Positions 1 through 11,818 of a stretch of 64,000 nucleotides of DNA are shown here, piece by piece; within the stretch, counting starts at the first letter, position 1; each line of letters opens with the position of its first letter. The notes beneath the pieces are model-generated. The model ran no database searches. It was not told the origin of the DNA and saw only the letters and a program-made list of their open reading frames with translations. Source of the DNA: Inia geoffrensis (lineage: Eukaryota; Chordata; Mammalia; Artiodactyla; Iniidae); NCBI GenBank assembly GCA_036417435.1, contig CM070906.1, positions 45,273,396 through 45,337,395 of the forward strand, written 5' to 3'. A program made the translations under genes and the position numbers.

Positions 1-735
1 TTAATAAACACAAAAAAAGAGATAAAATGGAAAAATTCCTCGAAAATCATGATAAAAGAAAGCTGACACACAAAAAAACAGAACATTGGATGGTCCTATA
101 TCTGTCAAAAAATTGAGTCTACACTACATAGCTCCCTACCAAAATGTTTCAGGCCCAGATGACCTCCCTGGTGATTTCTCTAAATAATTAAGTAAGAAGT
201 AATAACAACCTTACACAAACTCTTTCATAGAATAGGAAAAGAGGGAATACTTTGTAATTCATTTTTGGGCCAAAATAACATAGATATAAAATGTTGACAA
301 GGAACTTACATGAAAGGAAAATTATAGGTGAATATCTCTCGTGAGAATAGACACCCCCCCCAAAAAAATTCCTGCAACTATACCGTCTGTATAGGTAAAG
401 TACAAAACATCATGAGAAAGTGATATTTATTCCAGGAGGGAAAGAGTTAACATTCATTATTAATAAAATAAACATAATTCACTACATTAAAAAATATGGG
501 ACACATAATTATCTCAATAAAATTCAATACCTTTTCATGATTAATACATTCTAGAATTTAAAAGAAACTTCATTTAATTTAGAAAATGAAAAAAATCATT
601 TACAAAAATTATCAGCTAACATTACGTGCAATCATGCAATACTGAATACTTTCCCATAGTATATAGAAATTAGACATGGATGTCCACTATCTATCCTTCT
701 ATCAACATGGTATCGATGACCTAACCAGTCTAAGA
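1..735 (+). mobile_element. Old L1 fragment (ORF2, reverse-transcriptase part)
   Basis: The + strand reads as heavily decayed L1 ORF2. The stretch around 470-560 matches the region before and at the AEKAFDKIQ block, and 670-735 matches the part that normally encodes the line about a compact, multi-copy RT core. Every frame is broken by stops and indels. The same L1 resumes near 1561, so the copy is split by later insertions. The class call is firm, the subfamily (L1M-type) is inferred from divergence. Confidence 0.75.
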
Positions 736-762
736 AAAAATAATATAAACTATCACGTTTGA

Positions 763-1046
763 GGCTTCCCTGGTGGCACAGTGGTTGAGAATCTGCCTGC
801 CAATGCAGGGCACATGGGTTCGAGCCCTGGTCTGGGAAGATCCCACATGCTGTGGAGCAACTGGGCCCGTGAGCCACATCTACTGAGCCTGCACGTCTGG
901 AGCCTGTGATCTGCAACGACAGAGGCCATGATAGTGAGAGGCCCGTGCACCGCGATGAAGAGTGGCCCCTGCTCGCCACAACTAGAGAAAGCCCACGCAC
1001 AGAAACGAAGACCCAACACAGCCATAAATAAATAAATTAATTAATT
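763..1046 (+). mobile_element. CHR-type SINE, full length, with TSD
   Basis: A tRNA-derived SINE starting GGCTTCCCTGGTGGCACAG and ending in an (AAAT)n-like tail. The pol III A box lies near 775-790 and the B box (GGTTCGAGCCC) near 818-828. It is flanked by 15-bp direct repeats at 747-761 and 1047-1061 (AAACTATCA, then C or G, then GTTTG), one mismatch. This family is restricted to cetaceans and close relatives. Confidence 0.93.
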
Positions 1047-1061
1047 AAACTATCAGGTTTG

Positions 1062-1500
1062 GAATATGTGGTAGGTTACATTAATGGCCCAAATTCTTCA
1101 CTATTTCTCATAACTGTGCCTTTTGCATGTAACTTTCAAGTTCTCAGCCACTCTGGGCAGGAGAGTACACCCAGCCTTAAACACTGCAATCAGCCATGCA
1201 ATATGCAATATGCTTTGTCCAGTGGGTTATTAGCAAACAAGTCACAAGCAAGGGGTTTAGACATTGCTTACACAATTGAACTTGTTTTCCTTTGTACCTC
1301 TACTTTCACATGACAATTTGCCCAAGTTATTCTGTTGGTTGGATGTGAGAAACATAGGGAACTAAACAGTTGCACACCAGCTGATAGCTTACACACCTCA
1401 GCAAATCGCCAGCCAACTCGTCATGTGAGCTAATTCAGCAAAGATGAGAGGGAAAAAAAAGCCTAAATCTCTGATTTTTAAACTCATAGTCTAAATAATT
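1062..1500. repeat. Unclassified old interspersed repeat between L1 halves
   Basis: This block separates the two parts of the same L1 and is not L1-like. Phrases such as the segment at 1210-1280 recall a mammal-wide old repeat, but I cannot name the family. An 84-codon open frame here (1059-1313) is judged chance. Confidence 0.4.
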
Positions 1501-1560
1501 ATTAGGCAAGAGAGTTCCAAGGCAGCTTTCTATACAGCATTATTGAGGTAATAGATAACT

Positions 1561-3620
1561 AATACGGAGAAGGAAGGTAAGAGTATTTTTATTCCAAGAT
1601 GATATTGCAGTATGAAGAAAACCTAAAGAATCTACAAACCATTATAATTCACAAATGGATTAAGGAAGTTGGCTGAATCTAAAGTTAATATTTTAAAAAT
1701 GGATTGCATTTGTATATACTAGCAACAAATATTTGTAAATGAAAATTTTAAAATATCATTTATAATACTACAAAAATACACATACTTAAAATGATTCTAA
1801 TAAAAGATGTGAAAGACTCCTATACTGAAAATTATGAAACATTGTTTAGAGAAACTAAAGAATTCTTAAATTACTGGAGAGTTCAACGAAGGCTCAATAT
1901 TGTTAAAACGTCAAGTAACCCAAAATTGATCTATAAATATAATGCCGTGTGGTCAACATCTCAAAGTCTTTGGTGTTTTAGTTTGATGAGATCATTTATT
2001 GTTTCTTCCTTCTCAATTTTCATAATTTATGTGAAAATGCAAAAGTCCTAGAAAAGCCAAGTCAGTCTTTAAAAATGCAGATATAAGATGTCTTACACTC
2101 CTAATTTCAAGACATTGTAAGGTTACATTAATTAAGGAGTTAGTTGCACAATGTTAGACATATATATCAATTGAGAAAAGAACACCTAGAAATATATCCA
2201 CACACAGAGTAACCTGATTTAGTCACCTGATTAATATGGGAGAGGATGGCCTTCTCTATAAGTTACGCTAGAATGACTGGTTAACCACATGGAAAAATTA
2301 TGAACCTTGAGACTTATACCATACTCAAAAATTAATTTGAGCTTGATCTTAGATCTAAATATAAAAATAAAACAATCAAACTTCTGGAAGAAAACATGGA
2401 AAAATATCTACATAACCTGGGTGCAGGCAAAACTTTCTGTACAGGAAAGAACAACAGCAAACATAAATATAATAAACTAAATTTCATTAAAATTAAGAAC
2501 TTCTTTTCCTCAAAATCATGATTAAACAGTGAATAGACAAGCCACAGACTGGGAGAGATATTAAAATACAAGTATCTGATAAAGGGTTCGTATGAGGAAT
2601 ATGGGACTTCCCTGGTGGTCCAGTGGTAAAGAATCCACCTTACAATGCAGGGGAGGTGGGTTCGATCCCTGGTCAGGGAACTAAGATCCCACATGCAGCA
2701 GGGAAGCAAGCCCCCGCACCACAACTACTGAGCTCGCGCCCCTCAACTACAGCCCGTGTGCCACAAACTACAGAGCCCACGCACTCTGGAGCCTGCAACG
2801 CCACAACTAAGGAAGAGAAAACCCTCACACCGCAACTAGAGAGAAGCCCGCATACCACAACAAAGAGCCCATGCACCACAACGAAAGATCCTGCATGCCA
2901 CAACTAAGACCCAACGCGGCCAAAAATTAAAAAAAATAATAAATAAATCTTTAAGAAAGGGGTTTATATGAAGAATATATAATACAATCCTACACAGCAA
3001 TAAGGAAAAGACAAAAACCCAAACTTTAAAATAATGAACAGGTACTTAATAATGTACAATTTTCAAATGCCCAAAAAGAATATGAAAAGGCTATGATGTT
3101 AATAGTAACATCAGTACTATTATTACTCATCGCAGAAATGCAAATTAAATATAAACTGAGATTATAATTACATTCTCACCAGAATGTTTAAATAAAAAAA
3201 TGACAATATTAAGTGACAGTAGAGATGTGGAGAAAATTTAAGTCTCGTACATTGCTAGAGATGGGAAACATTTTTACAGTCATTTTTGAAAACACCTTGA
3301 CATTATCTACTGAAATAAAATACCGCCTACTGTGTGATACAGCAATTCCTCTCTCCTTGATACATACTCAGATAAATCTGTGTATATGTCCACAAAAGGA
3401 CATGTATAATAATGCTGAGAGCAGTTTTATTCACAATAGCCAAAACCTAGAAACAATTCAAATGTCCAACAGGAGAATAAAGAAATTGTATTTTCATACA
3501 AAGTGATATTGCACAATAATATTAAGAAGAAGAATCTACTGATAGAGGTTACAATATAAATGGATCTCTAAAACACTAGGTGTGCAAAAGCTAGACACAA
3601 AAGAATGAATATTTTGTTAT
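1561..3620 (+). mobile_element. Old L1, ORF2 C-terminal part and 3' UTR
   Basis: Continuation of the L1 at 1-735. At 1791-1930 the + strand frame gives recognisable ORF2 text (KDVKDSYTENYETLF), corresponding to the region just after the RT domain. The stretch 2330-2600 and 2955-3500 matches the ORF2 C-terminal region and 3' UTR, including the conserved run where L1 encodes the tail after 'GNVN'. It is interrupted at 2603-2954 by a SINE. There is no intact frame, so it is a dead copy. Confidence 0.8.
2603..2954 (+). mobile_element. CHR-type SINE (long form) with decayed TSD
   Basis: The element starts GGGACTTCCCTGGTGGTCCAG and carries a B box GGTTCGATCCCTGG near 2660. Its body contains repeated CCACAACTA-type motifs and the tail is an A-rich AAATAAATC run. 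Flanks at about 2581-2602 and 2955-2977 (AAAGGGTTCGTATGAGGAATAT against a diverged copy) look like a TSD with several mismatches, so this copy is older than the 763-1046 one. Confidence 0.88.
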
Positions 3621-5190
3621 TTTAAATTCTTATGAATTTGAAAGGCAGGGAAAATAACCAAGTTCTATTTTGTTATCCTGTCACCAGTTAGTAGCCCCCT
3701 AGCAGAACCTGGCTCTGGACTCTCAGCCTCTACTAGTGTCCAGATCAGCAACTGCCCCCTTGGAAAAGTGGCAAGAAATCTTCAGATACTTTGCCACTCC
3801 TTGGAGAACTTTCAGCTCTTCTCTCTTATTTCAAAGGATCCTTCCCTAAGTGGGTCTTTTGTTCCTAAATAAATCCTATGAGACTTTGAGGAATTCAATC
3901 ATATGTACAGGCCCCTCTGTCTGGCCTACTCCAATTTTAAACCAACACTAAAGATCAGAATGACTTCAGAGAGATGGGAATCCTTAGTTCACACCATAAA
4001 ATACCTTCCTTCTTCATAGATTTTACTTTTCTAGTCCTCATTGCTTCCACAGTTGACTGATGTTTTAAGATTTTCTTCACAATCTTCTAGTTTTTATTGG
4101 GGACACACTTCCTCACCTTCACTCCTTCTGAGAATTTCCATACTTAACAATACAAAAAGTGTGAAAGCATTTGTTTTAATACCAAAAAAAGAAACTATAA
4201 CAGCCTCTATCCCTTCCTAAGGACACCTGAGCCTGCATAAAGAGATACCTTTCCAAGAGAGCTATGTAGGAGCTGGACCATACAGAAATGGAAATTTTCT
4301 ATAGCAGTCATTTATAACTAGGAATCGGAGAGAATACCTTATTCCAAAAATAATTTGTTGCATCCAGTTTGGTGAGCTGTGCTTAGGGAATTGTTACAAA
4401 CAGTTTTCTGTAGCTAAAGATAGATTATGACGGGTACTAAGAAATCCAAGTGACAGCCTGCAGTTTCATTACAAATACCACCTGACTGAATTATTTTGAG
4501 GGGCTGTCTGTCTTCAGTACTCATGCATGCTATATCTTAGACTGAAGTGGGAGAAAATTAGGGAACTTTCAAAATGAAAACTGATTTCATGAATTACAGT
4601 CCAAAAAATAACAAAAAGAGCTGTCATGGCCTTTGGCAGCTTTTCCTTTAATTTCAGCAGAATCTTTTGTCTTCAACCTTTGAGCCTTGCTATTGTCCCT
4701 ATTGTACTCAAACCAGGGCTTTTTTCTTCAGTGCAAGTGCTGGAAAAGATACATGATGATTTCGCGCTGATTAGAGGGGAACTTTCATATACAGATAACT
4801 CTCGCAAGACCATAAATTGTGCAGATTAGAATATATGAAACTAGGAAAACTAGGAATGACTATTAATGAAAATAAAGTTATATCATCATACTGTATAATA
4901 AGCATATGAAACACCTGATCCATTAACCTGCCATCAGAAGGCCAGTTATGTAAAACTATGCCCAAATGTCCAGTCTTTGGATGAGTAGAAATCATAGGGT
5001 CTCCAACTATGTATCTGAAAGAGTATCCCCAAAATATAAGAAAATGTTGTGATTAATAATTTCTTAAAGGCTCATGTGATAAGGTTTTTTATTCAAGGTA
5101 TATAATTTGTTTTATTTTAAAACATGTCTTTTGTTCAAGCCTACAAAATAGACCAAAGTAAAAGGGAAATATGTATTGTTGAAAAGGTTG
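3621..5190. other. No gene or firm repeat recognised
   Basis: AT-rich sequence. Short open frames on both strands (for example 4626-4829) have no recognisable domain. The part at 3660-3960 has a composition reminiscent of an old LTR, but I could not support boundaries. Confidence 0.5.
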
Positions 5191-5194
5191 AGAT

Positions 5195-5300
5195 ATCATT
5201 TTATTCATTCATAATTTATGCATTTATTCACTCAACAATCATCTATCACATACATCTATGTACCAGGCATGGTAAAGAATATAAGATGAAGAAAAAATAT
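5195..5300. repeat. Possible L2/MIR3-type fragment
   Basis: The run of 'attcattcactcaacaatcatctat...taccaggcatggta' resembles the mammal-wide L2/MIR3 3' segment that reads '...TGTGCCAGGCACTG'. It is short and diverged. Confidence 0.45.
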
Positions 5301-5451
5301 TATAAAAATAGAAAGAATTTTGGTGACATGCCACACATACTGAAATAGGTTTGTTTAATTAGTGAAAAGTCTAGGATGCAAAAGTACACTGAAGTTGCTT
5401 ACCATCAAATACAAAATATTTTTGTTTAATAGAAAAAAGTCAAGGGACTTC

Positions 5452-5505
5452 CCTGGTGGCACAGTGGTTAAGAATCCACCTGGTGGCGCAGTGGTTAAGA
5501 ATACA
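5452..5505 (+). repeat. 27-bp tandem duplication of the SINE A-box region
   Basis: Two adjacent 27-bp copies differ at two positions (CACAG/CGCAG and ATCCA/ATACA). The duplicated segment spans the A-box part of the tRNA-like head. Confidence 0.9.
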
Positions 5506-5512
5506 CCTGCCA

Positions 5513-5731
5513 GATAGCTAGTGGGAAGCAGCCACATAGCATAGGGAGATCAGCTCCGTGCTTTGTGACCACCTAGAGGGGTGGGATAGGGAGGGTGTGA
5601 GGGAGACACAAAAGGGAGGAGATATGGGGATATATGTATACATATAGCTGATTTACTTTGTTATAAAGCAGAAACTAACACACCATTGTAAAGCAATTAT
5701 GCTCCAATAAAGATGTTAAAAAAAAAAAAAA
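5513..5731 (+). mobile_element. 5'-truncated L1 3' end nested in a SINE
   Basis: This is the last ~220 bp of a cetacean-type L1 3' UTR ending in CTCCAATAAAGATGTT plus a poly(A) run. It is flanked by AAGAATACACCTGCCA at 5497-5512 and AAGAATCCACCTGCCA at 5732-5747, a 16-bp TSD with one mismatch. Both copies are SINE sequence, so the L1 jumped after the SINE was in place. Confidence 0.95.
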
Positions 5732-6362
5732 AAGAATCCACCTGCCAATGCAGGGGGCACGGGTTTGAGCCCTGGTCCAGGAAGATCACACATGCCACGG
5801 AGCAACTAAGCCCGTGCGCCACAACTACTGAGCCTGCACTCTAGGGCCCGCGAGCCACAATTGCTGAGCCCACGAGCCACAATTACTGAAGCCTGTGCAC
5901 CTAGAGCCCGTGTTCCAGGACAAGAGAAGCCCCCGCAATGAGAAGCCCGTGCACAGCAACAAAGAGTAGCCCCCACTCACCGCAACTAGAGAAAGCCCAC
6001 GTGCAGCAACAAAGTCCCAATGCAGCCAAAAATAAATAAATAAATAAATTTAAAAAAAAGAAAAAAGTCATTTGTTTTTATGAATGATTTATAAGAGTTG
6101 AGGTAGACTAACTGAGGTATTTTTAAATGAGATAGGTAAGTTCAAGGAAGAAAGTAAATAAATACATTGCCCCAAAACATATACCCTGGAAACTGAAAAA
6201 AATTATTAATATGTGACCATTTTCCAGGACTGTATGTATGTATATACAGATATACAGTGGATGTATGTATATACACATGGAGAGGTGGAGATATAGATGA
6301 CATCTTCACTGGCTGTAAAGAGTTGGGCTACACCTGTTTTTCTTTAAAAATATGTAGATGTT

Positions 6363-6484
6363 GGGCTTCCCTGGTGGCACAGTGGTTGAGAGTCCGCCTG
6401 CCGTGCCCCGGTCCAGGAGGATCCCACATGCCATGGAGTGGCTGGGCCTGTGAGCCGCGTATCGCAAAAAAAAAAAAAATAAAT
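6363..6484 (+). mobile_element. CHR-type SINE with two internal deletions
   Basis: Starts GGGCTTCCCTGGTGGCACAG and ends CGTATCGCAAAA plus poly(A), so both ends are present in only ~120 bp against ~210 bp for siblings. About 20 bp carrying the first half of the B box is missing near 6402, and ~80 bp is missing near 6456. Flanks AATATGTAGATGTT (6349-6362) and AAAATGTAGATGTT (6485-6498) form a TSD. Confidence 0.9.
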
Positions 6485-6499
6485 AAAATGTAGATGTTC

Positions 6500-7900
6500 A
6501 CTCACTGTCTAAAATATTGCTGTAAAGAAGTAGAAAGTAAAAGACTAGACTTCTAACAACCCCCAACCCAAATCCCTTTTCTTCCTGTATACCTGGAGAA
6601 TTAATTTAAAAAAACATTCCTTAACGTTTCAATAATGTAAAGAAGAAATGTTTTGGTTTGCAAAATTTAATGTCTAAGTTTGTTTGCAAAATTTAATGTC
6701 TAAGTTTCCTGGATCATGATGTTCTTTTTTGACCTGAAAATCTATATTTAATCATTTCAGGGAATTATTTATTATTTTATTTAAGCTTTGAGCCTATTTT
6801 ACGTTCCTTCCATTTGTTTAAATCTCTAATCCAGGGTAATAATCTATCCAATATATTGGAATATATATTTTATTAGTCTCCCTCTAATTTCTTGTGTTTT
6901 AAAGTATGTGTTCAGTGGGCTTATCTTAAAACTTCTTCCTATAATAATAATTCAACTTCTAGTTCCTTGATGTTTCTAATTTATTTTTAAGTCCTTTAAT
7001 GATAAGTTTTTCTCAAATGTGTTTCTTTAGGGAGTTTATTCTTTGTAATTTAATTATATACATTACCTCAACTTATTTCTTTTTTTGAGAATAAGTTTTC
7101 TTAAATCATGCCTTTTCAAAGCAAAGTGAATTTTCCTTTTTCTGAAGTTATATTTTCCTCTATACCGAGTCTTTTTTCCTTATAATGGTATGTTCCTTTC
7201 TTCTTTTTTAAATTTAAATTTTTACTTCAGTTTATCAGTATTACTATTATTATTTACAGAATATTTCTATATTGACAATGCCATTTCCCTTCACCTTTAC
7301 CATGCTTGAGCAGCTATGTTTTCTCTGGTATAGTGTGAGTACATTCTCAACTAATTTTGTACTGCATTTGATGCTTATTTAGCATTTTTTTGAATTTCAG
7401 TTTGAAGACAAATATGGCTTCTTTCTATTCATTTTTCCTATCCAGAGGGTATATAGATATGCTTATCTTAGAGTTGCCTTTTGGGTACACTGTGAGTTCT
7501 GAGGTATTATTAAATTCTGAGTATCAATGTTCACCCCCCCTTGCTGAGGGAAAGGCCTCTTAACCCATTTGGATGATAGGACGGGGTGGATAACTATTGG
7601 TTGGGCTTTTCCCCTGGACAAGAGGGGCACTGGATACTTTCTCTCACAATAGACTTACCAAGTTTTATATATTTCTCCCTAGCGACCATTTCCAACACTC
7701 CCCAGTGAACCAAGGGGAAAGAGAAAACTACAAAAAGAAGTTCTGTTTGTTTCTCTGCAGTTTTGGAATATTCCTGAGTAGATATGAGATTTTGTACTCA
7801 TCATTTCAGCTACAAGGAAGCAAGAGAGCCCTGTAAGCCAAGCCACGCTGTATTCCTCAGTTCTGCCCCCAAACCTAGGTCTTATTCCTTGCCCAATTCT
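6500..7900. other. AT-rich, possibly old L1/HAL1 on the - strand
   Basis: T-rich sequence from about 6720 to 7540 has the look of an antisense L1-class element, but I cannot align it to a specific part. No credible gene; frames at 7597-7836 and 7784-8137 run into the next SINE. A 26-bp segment is repeated in tandem near 6656-6706 (TTGCAAAATTTAATGTCTAA twice). Confidence 0.4.
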
Positions 7901-8118
7901 TTTTCTTTTTTTCTTTTTTTTTTTTTGTGGTACGCAGGCCTCTCACTGCTGTGGCCTCTCCCGTTGCGGAGCACAGGCTCTGGATGCACAGGCTCAGCAG
8001 CCATGGCTCACAGGCCCAGCCACTCCACGGCATGTCGGATCCTCCCGGACCTGGGCACAAACCCGCATCCCCTGCATCGGCAGGCGGACTCTCAACCACT
8101 GCGCCACCAGGGAAGCCC
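7901..8118 (-). mobile_element. CHR-2-like cetacean SINE
   Basis: Reads in reverse: poly(T), GTGGTACGCAGGCCTCTCAC and so on to CCACCAGGGAAGCCC. Diverged flanks CCTTGCCCAATTCT (7887-7900) and CCTTCCCCAATTTT (8121-8134) fit a TSD. The 117-codon frame covering it is a by-product of the GC-rich SINE. Confidence 0.92.
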
Positions 8119-8840
8119 ATCCTTCCCCAATTTTTAATTACTGCTGCTGGGGAATTTTATTCTTTTTTCCCCTTACTTTAGGGAATTTATTTTGTAGGTA
8201 TTTTGGGAGGGGGATTCATCCTTGAAATCATTTCAAGAATTCTTGTATTCAAGACATTACAAGAAAATAAAGATTTTTTGAAAATGGTTTATAACATGTT
8301 ATGAAAGTAAAATGATGTATCAATTACTAAGTATTTATATTAGGAATAATTAAACACAAAAATCCTATACAATGGAGTTCTCATGTTAAGAAACTACAGA
8401 AAACTTTTCATTGAGAATCAGAGAACATAGTCTACTACAGTATGATTTAGTCATCTTTCAATAATATCAAACTCCTTTCCTTTCGGAGAAATGAAAGGCT
8501 ACAAATGACTATCTACAGAATAAACGAAAAAGAGTTATAATACAAAATCCCTGAACAAAGGCAGAACATGTTCGTCTTTCTAAGGTATTATAGCACTCTG
8601 AGCATGTGGGGTACTGAACTAGCAAGACCTAATGGTGAAATAAAGAGCGGTAGGAAATACTATGTTTGTGAGTTAAATCTGTACAAGGGTTGTACAGAAA
8701 ACCTTTAAGAAGAACAAAGAGCTACTATATAGATTAACGTATTTTTCATCTCTACTGCATTCTATGTTATCAAATGATGTTTGACAAGAAATCTTAAATT
8801 ATAAAATCAAAGGATATTTTAAAATACTCAACTTAGTGTA
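8119..8840. other. No feature recognised
   Basis: AT-rich sequence with no credible frame, RNA gene or repeat that I can name. Confidence 0.5.
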
Positions 8841-8844
8841 AGAC

Positions 8845-9060
8845 AAAAATGAATTTGAACCTTATCTGTGTGGCCCTGGGTATTTTGTTTATGCTTTCTG
8901 AGCATATGTTTTAGAGAGGGTGAAATGGAGATAACGATGCATATCCTACAGAAATGTGGTAAAAATGAAGTATGGTATAAATGTGAAGATCTTAGAGCAA
9001 TGCTGGCATATATAATCAATAAAGCATATCATGTAATAGTAGTAAGAGTGGTAACTGGAT
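8845..9060 (+). mobile_element. MIR SINE
   Basis: The order of motifs follows MIR: a TGTGGCCCTGGGTA segment, then GTGAAATGGAGATAA, then a GAAGATCTTAGAGCAATGCTGGCA segment and AATCAATAAAGC. It is diverged and lacks a clear TSD, as expected of this ancient family. Confidence 0.7.
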
Positions 9061-10055
9061 TACTGGTAACTATAATTACTTGTATTAATATTATTCTACC
9101 ATCTCATTAAAGTCAATTTTCATTTTTTTTCCGATTCTGTTAGCAATGATTAGACCTTGACAAATGAACAGTGTGAATTACAATGCTGCAGGTATGGGGA
9201 TAGGGCTAGAGTTCAACTAATTAAAGCACTGTTTTGTAGACCATCTTTGTGTAGAATAAAAATAATTTAGCTACCAATAAATTTACTGTTTAAAATAAGA
9301 TTATCAGTCAAAAATTAGCTGGAGGAAGTAAAGAGATAAACTAAAATCTACTCCAAATCTAAGCAGACTTTGCCCTTAAAAAATCACATCATCCTGGATA
9401 TTTCAGTCTTAATGAGGATGCTTCCTTGGAATATTAAAAAATCAGAAAGTAGAGCTAAGTAGCACTCAGCTTTTGCATGTTTACAAAGACGTTATATCTA
9501 TTTTCAAAATTATAAACTAGATGGATTCAAAACAGTATATATCACTGAATTAGCAACCATGCTTTTCATACCCATTATATAGTAATATGAATGGAAACCA
9601 TTTGTTTTGAAACTCAGGACAGAAAGTCAGCCCTAGGCAAAACTGTGAAAGAAGTTTTGCTTGCTTTAACCTCTTCCCTTCTAGTTTTGGCCAATTCCAT
9701 TATTTTCTATTCCTCTATAGTTCCTCAGTATTTAACAACCATTTATTCCAATGAGCTGCCCCCAGCCTGCCCTTCCTAACTCTCTCTAGTTAAGATTCTC
9801 ATACTACCTGTTTTCTTTTCTCGCTATTTCAAAACTTGTTTGTTGAATAGATAATTCTCCTGGGGCCTTGCAGCTGATTTCAAGATAACAGCTAGTTAAT
9901 TAAATAATTTGTTATATGTTTTATTTGTTATTCATCTTCATCTCACCCCCTTGTAAGCTCTACAATGTTAGGAAACTTGTCTGATTTTTTAGGACATAAG
10001 TGACAGCACTTTGCTTGGTAATTTTACATTTATGATTTCTTTTTATCATGCGATA
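9061..10055. other. No gene; weak L2-like trace near 9950-10020
   Basis: Unique-looking AT-rich DNA. The phrase TGTAAGCTCTACAATGTTAG near 9952 recalls the L2 'TGTAAGCTCCATGAGGGCAG' block but is too short to be sure. Confidence 0.4.
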
Positions 10056-10059
10056 AATT

Positions 10060-10190
10060 GTTTTATTATTCCCAACTGTTATATACACGTGAAAACCAAG
10101 ACTCAGAAATATACATATATAATCTCAAGATCACAGAGACACTAAATGATGTAGCTATAAACTTAACAAAAGGCTGTCTGATTCAAAAGT
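10060..10190 (-). mobile_element. MIR SINE fragment
   Basis: In reverse sense to MIR: 'attcccaactgttatatacacgtgaaaaccaagactcagaaa...' followed by a 'tcacagagac' and 'ctgtctgattcaaaag' block. This follows the MIR order (fraction with AAACTGAGGCTCAGAG, then the TCACACAG and CTGTCTGACTCCAAAG parts). Confidence 0.6.
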
Positions 10191-10587
10191 TTATACATCT
10201 TCTACTGAAATATGGTAGTAACTCTAATGTGTTCAAAGGATGATATAATACATGAATGACTTTGATCCACATGGCAGACAATTCAGTGCTATTTCATGTT
10301 TTTTTTTTTCATCTTGCTGATGGCCAATCATTTCTTTAACAATAGTCTAGCCAGTGTATATCCAGATATAAACATTAGACTTCTTATATACTGATCAGAA
10401 ATTCCCAGTGCTCATTTTGTTTCATTTTGTTTGTTTTGTTTTTGTTTTTGCTTTTCTGTTGTTAATACCATTTCTTTCTATTTTTCCAAATAATATGTAT
10501 TTTCTACTAATATGTTCTTATGAGGGAAGAAACACTTTATGTTCACTTATTAAAATATTATTATGCTAGAAATGCTGGCACTCCAAA

Positions 10588-10590
<3 letters not shown>

Positions 10591-10620
<30 letters not shown>

Positions 10621-10810
10621 GGTACGCGGGCCTCTCACTGTTGTGGCCTCTCCCGTTGCGGAGCACAGGCTCTGGACGCACAGGCTCAGCGGCCATGGCT
10701 CACGGGCCCAGCCGCTCCGCGGCATGTGGGATCCTCCCGGACTGGGGCACGAAGCCGCGTCCCCTGCATCGGCAGGCGGACGCTCAACCACTGCGCCACC
10801 AGGGAAGCCC
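10591..10810 (-). mobile_element. CHR-2-like cetacean SINE
   Basis: A little-decayed copy: poly(T) run, GCGGTACGCGGGCCTCTCAC, to CGCCACCAGGGAAGCCC. Flanks CCAAATCTTTT on the left and TCAAATCTTTT on the right (10811 on) fit a short TSD. High CpG content suggests a fairly recent insertion. Confidence 0.94.
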
Positions 10811-11424
10811 TTCAAATCTTTTTAAACTAGAATAAATGAGTGTGATGTGGAATAACATTTAAAATTTCAAAATGTTTTGCATATTGATTAATACATGCCA
10901 GAAAAACAGAATTGTTTTGGCTGGAAAAGTCAAATCATAGATATTTTGGACATTCCCCAAAATAAATACCTCGCTGTCTTTATCATGGGCAGAAAAAATA
11001 TGATCACATTTACTTTGGAAAGGAGAATCTTTCTTCTCACTTGAGAAATTATAATTTTTTAAACCATAGCTTTTTTTTTTCCCCCTTCAGTTCTAAAATG
11101 TCAACCTTTCCATTTTTTACCAGCTGTTTCTGAAATGGGTACCCAAAGGATTCTATACATAGTAAATGGTTTTCATGTTTACAGTGGCACCAGTAGATTA
11201 TGATGTTAATATTATTTTATTTCCTACTGTCATGTATTTGTTATCACTTTAATATTTTTTTGTCTTTGGCATTAATCTCACAAAATAGCCAGGGAGGTTT
11301 TGGGGGTTTTGTTTGTTTGGTTTTCTTTGGTTTTTCTGTTTGCCAGCAAACCATCCACTCTCTTACACTTCTCTTAAAAATAAAAATCAACTCAAACAGC
11401 ATATAATATGTATACACATTTCCC
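10811..11424. other. No feature recognised
   Basis: AT-rich sequence with short poly(T) and GTTTTG-rich runs; no gene or nameable repeat. Confidence 0.45.
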
Positions 11425-11818
11425 GTATTAGCCTCTTTATTAAGGTAAAATTCATACACAGTAAAAGGTAGAAATTCTAGGTGTTCAATGAGTTTTAATG
11501 AATATTTACCCTTGTAACTAACTGTCAATCAAAATGTAAGACCCATGAAATTTTCCTCATGCTGCCTTCCAGTTGATCCCCATACCACACAGGCAGCTAC
11601 TATTCTGATTTCAATCAATGTAAATTAGTTTTACCTGTTTTTGAATTTCATATAAATGGAATAATGGAGAACTCAATATCCTGTCCAGCTTCCTTCACTC
11701 AGCATAGTATGTTTGCAATTCATCCATGTTGTTGTGTGTATCAGCAGTTCTTTCTTTATTTATTGCTGAGTAAGTATTCTCCTATTTATAAACATTTGAT
11801 TGTTTCCAGTGTGAGCTT

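Larger units (their letters stand above)
5445..6058 (+). mobile_element. CHR-type SINE interrupted by an L1 tail
   Basis: The SINE head is at 5445-5512, the body and (AAAT)n tail at 5732-6058. The flanks AGAAAAAAGTCA at 5431-5442 and 6059-6070 look like its own TSD. The head has a 27-bp tandem duplication (5452-5478 and 5479-5505) that contains the pol III A box. An L1 3' end sits inside at 5513-5731. Confidence 0.9.

Noticed and set aside
763..850. Functional tRNA gene suggested by A and B boxes
   Set aside because: The boxes belong to the tRNA-derived head of a SINE with a TSD and A-rich tail; no cloverleaf is kept.
10520..10835. Four overlapping open frames on both strands
   Set aside because: All are by-products of a GC-rich SINE that happens to lack stops.
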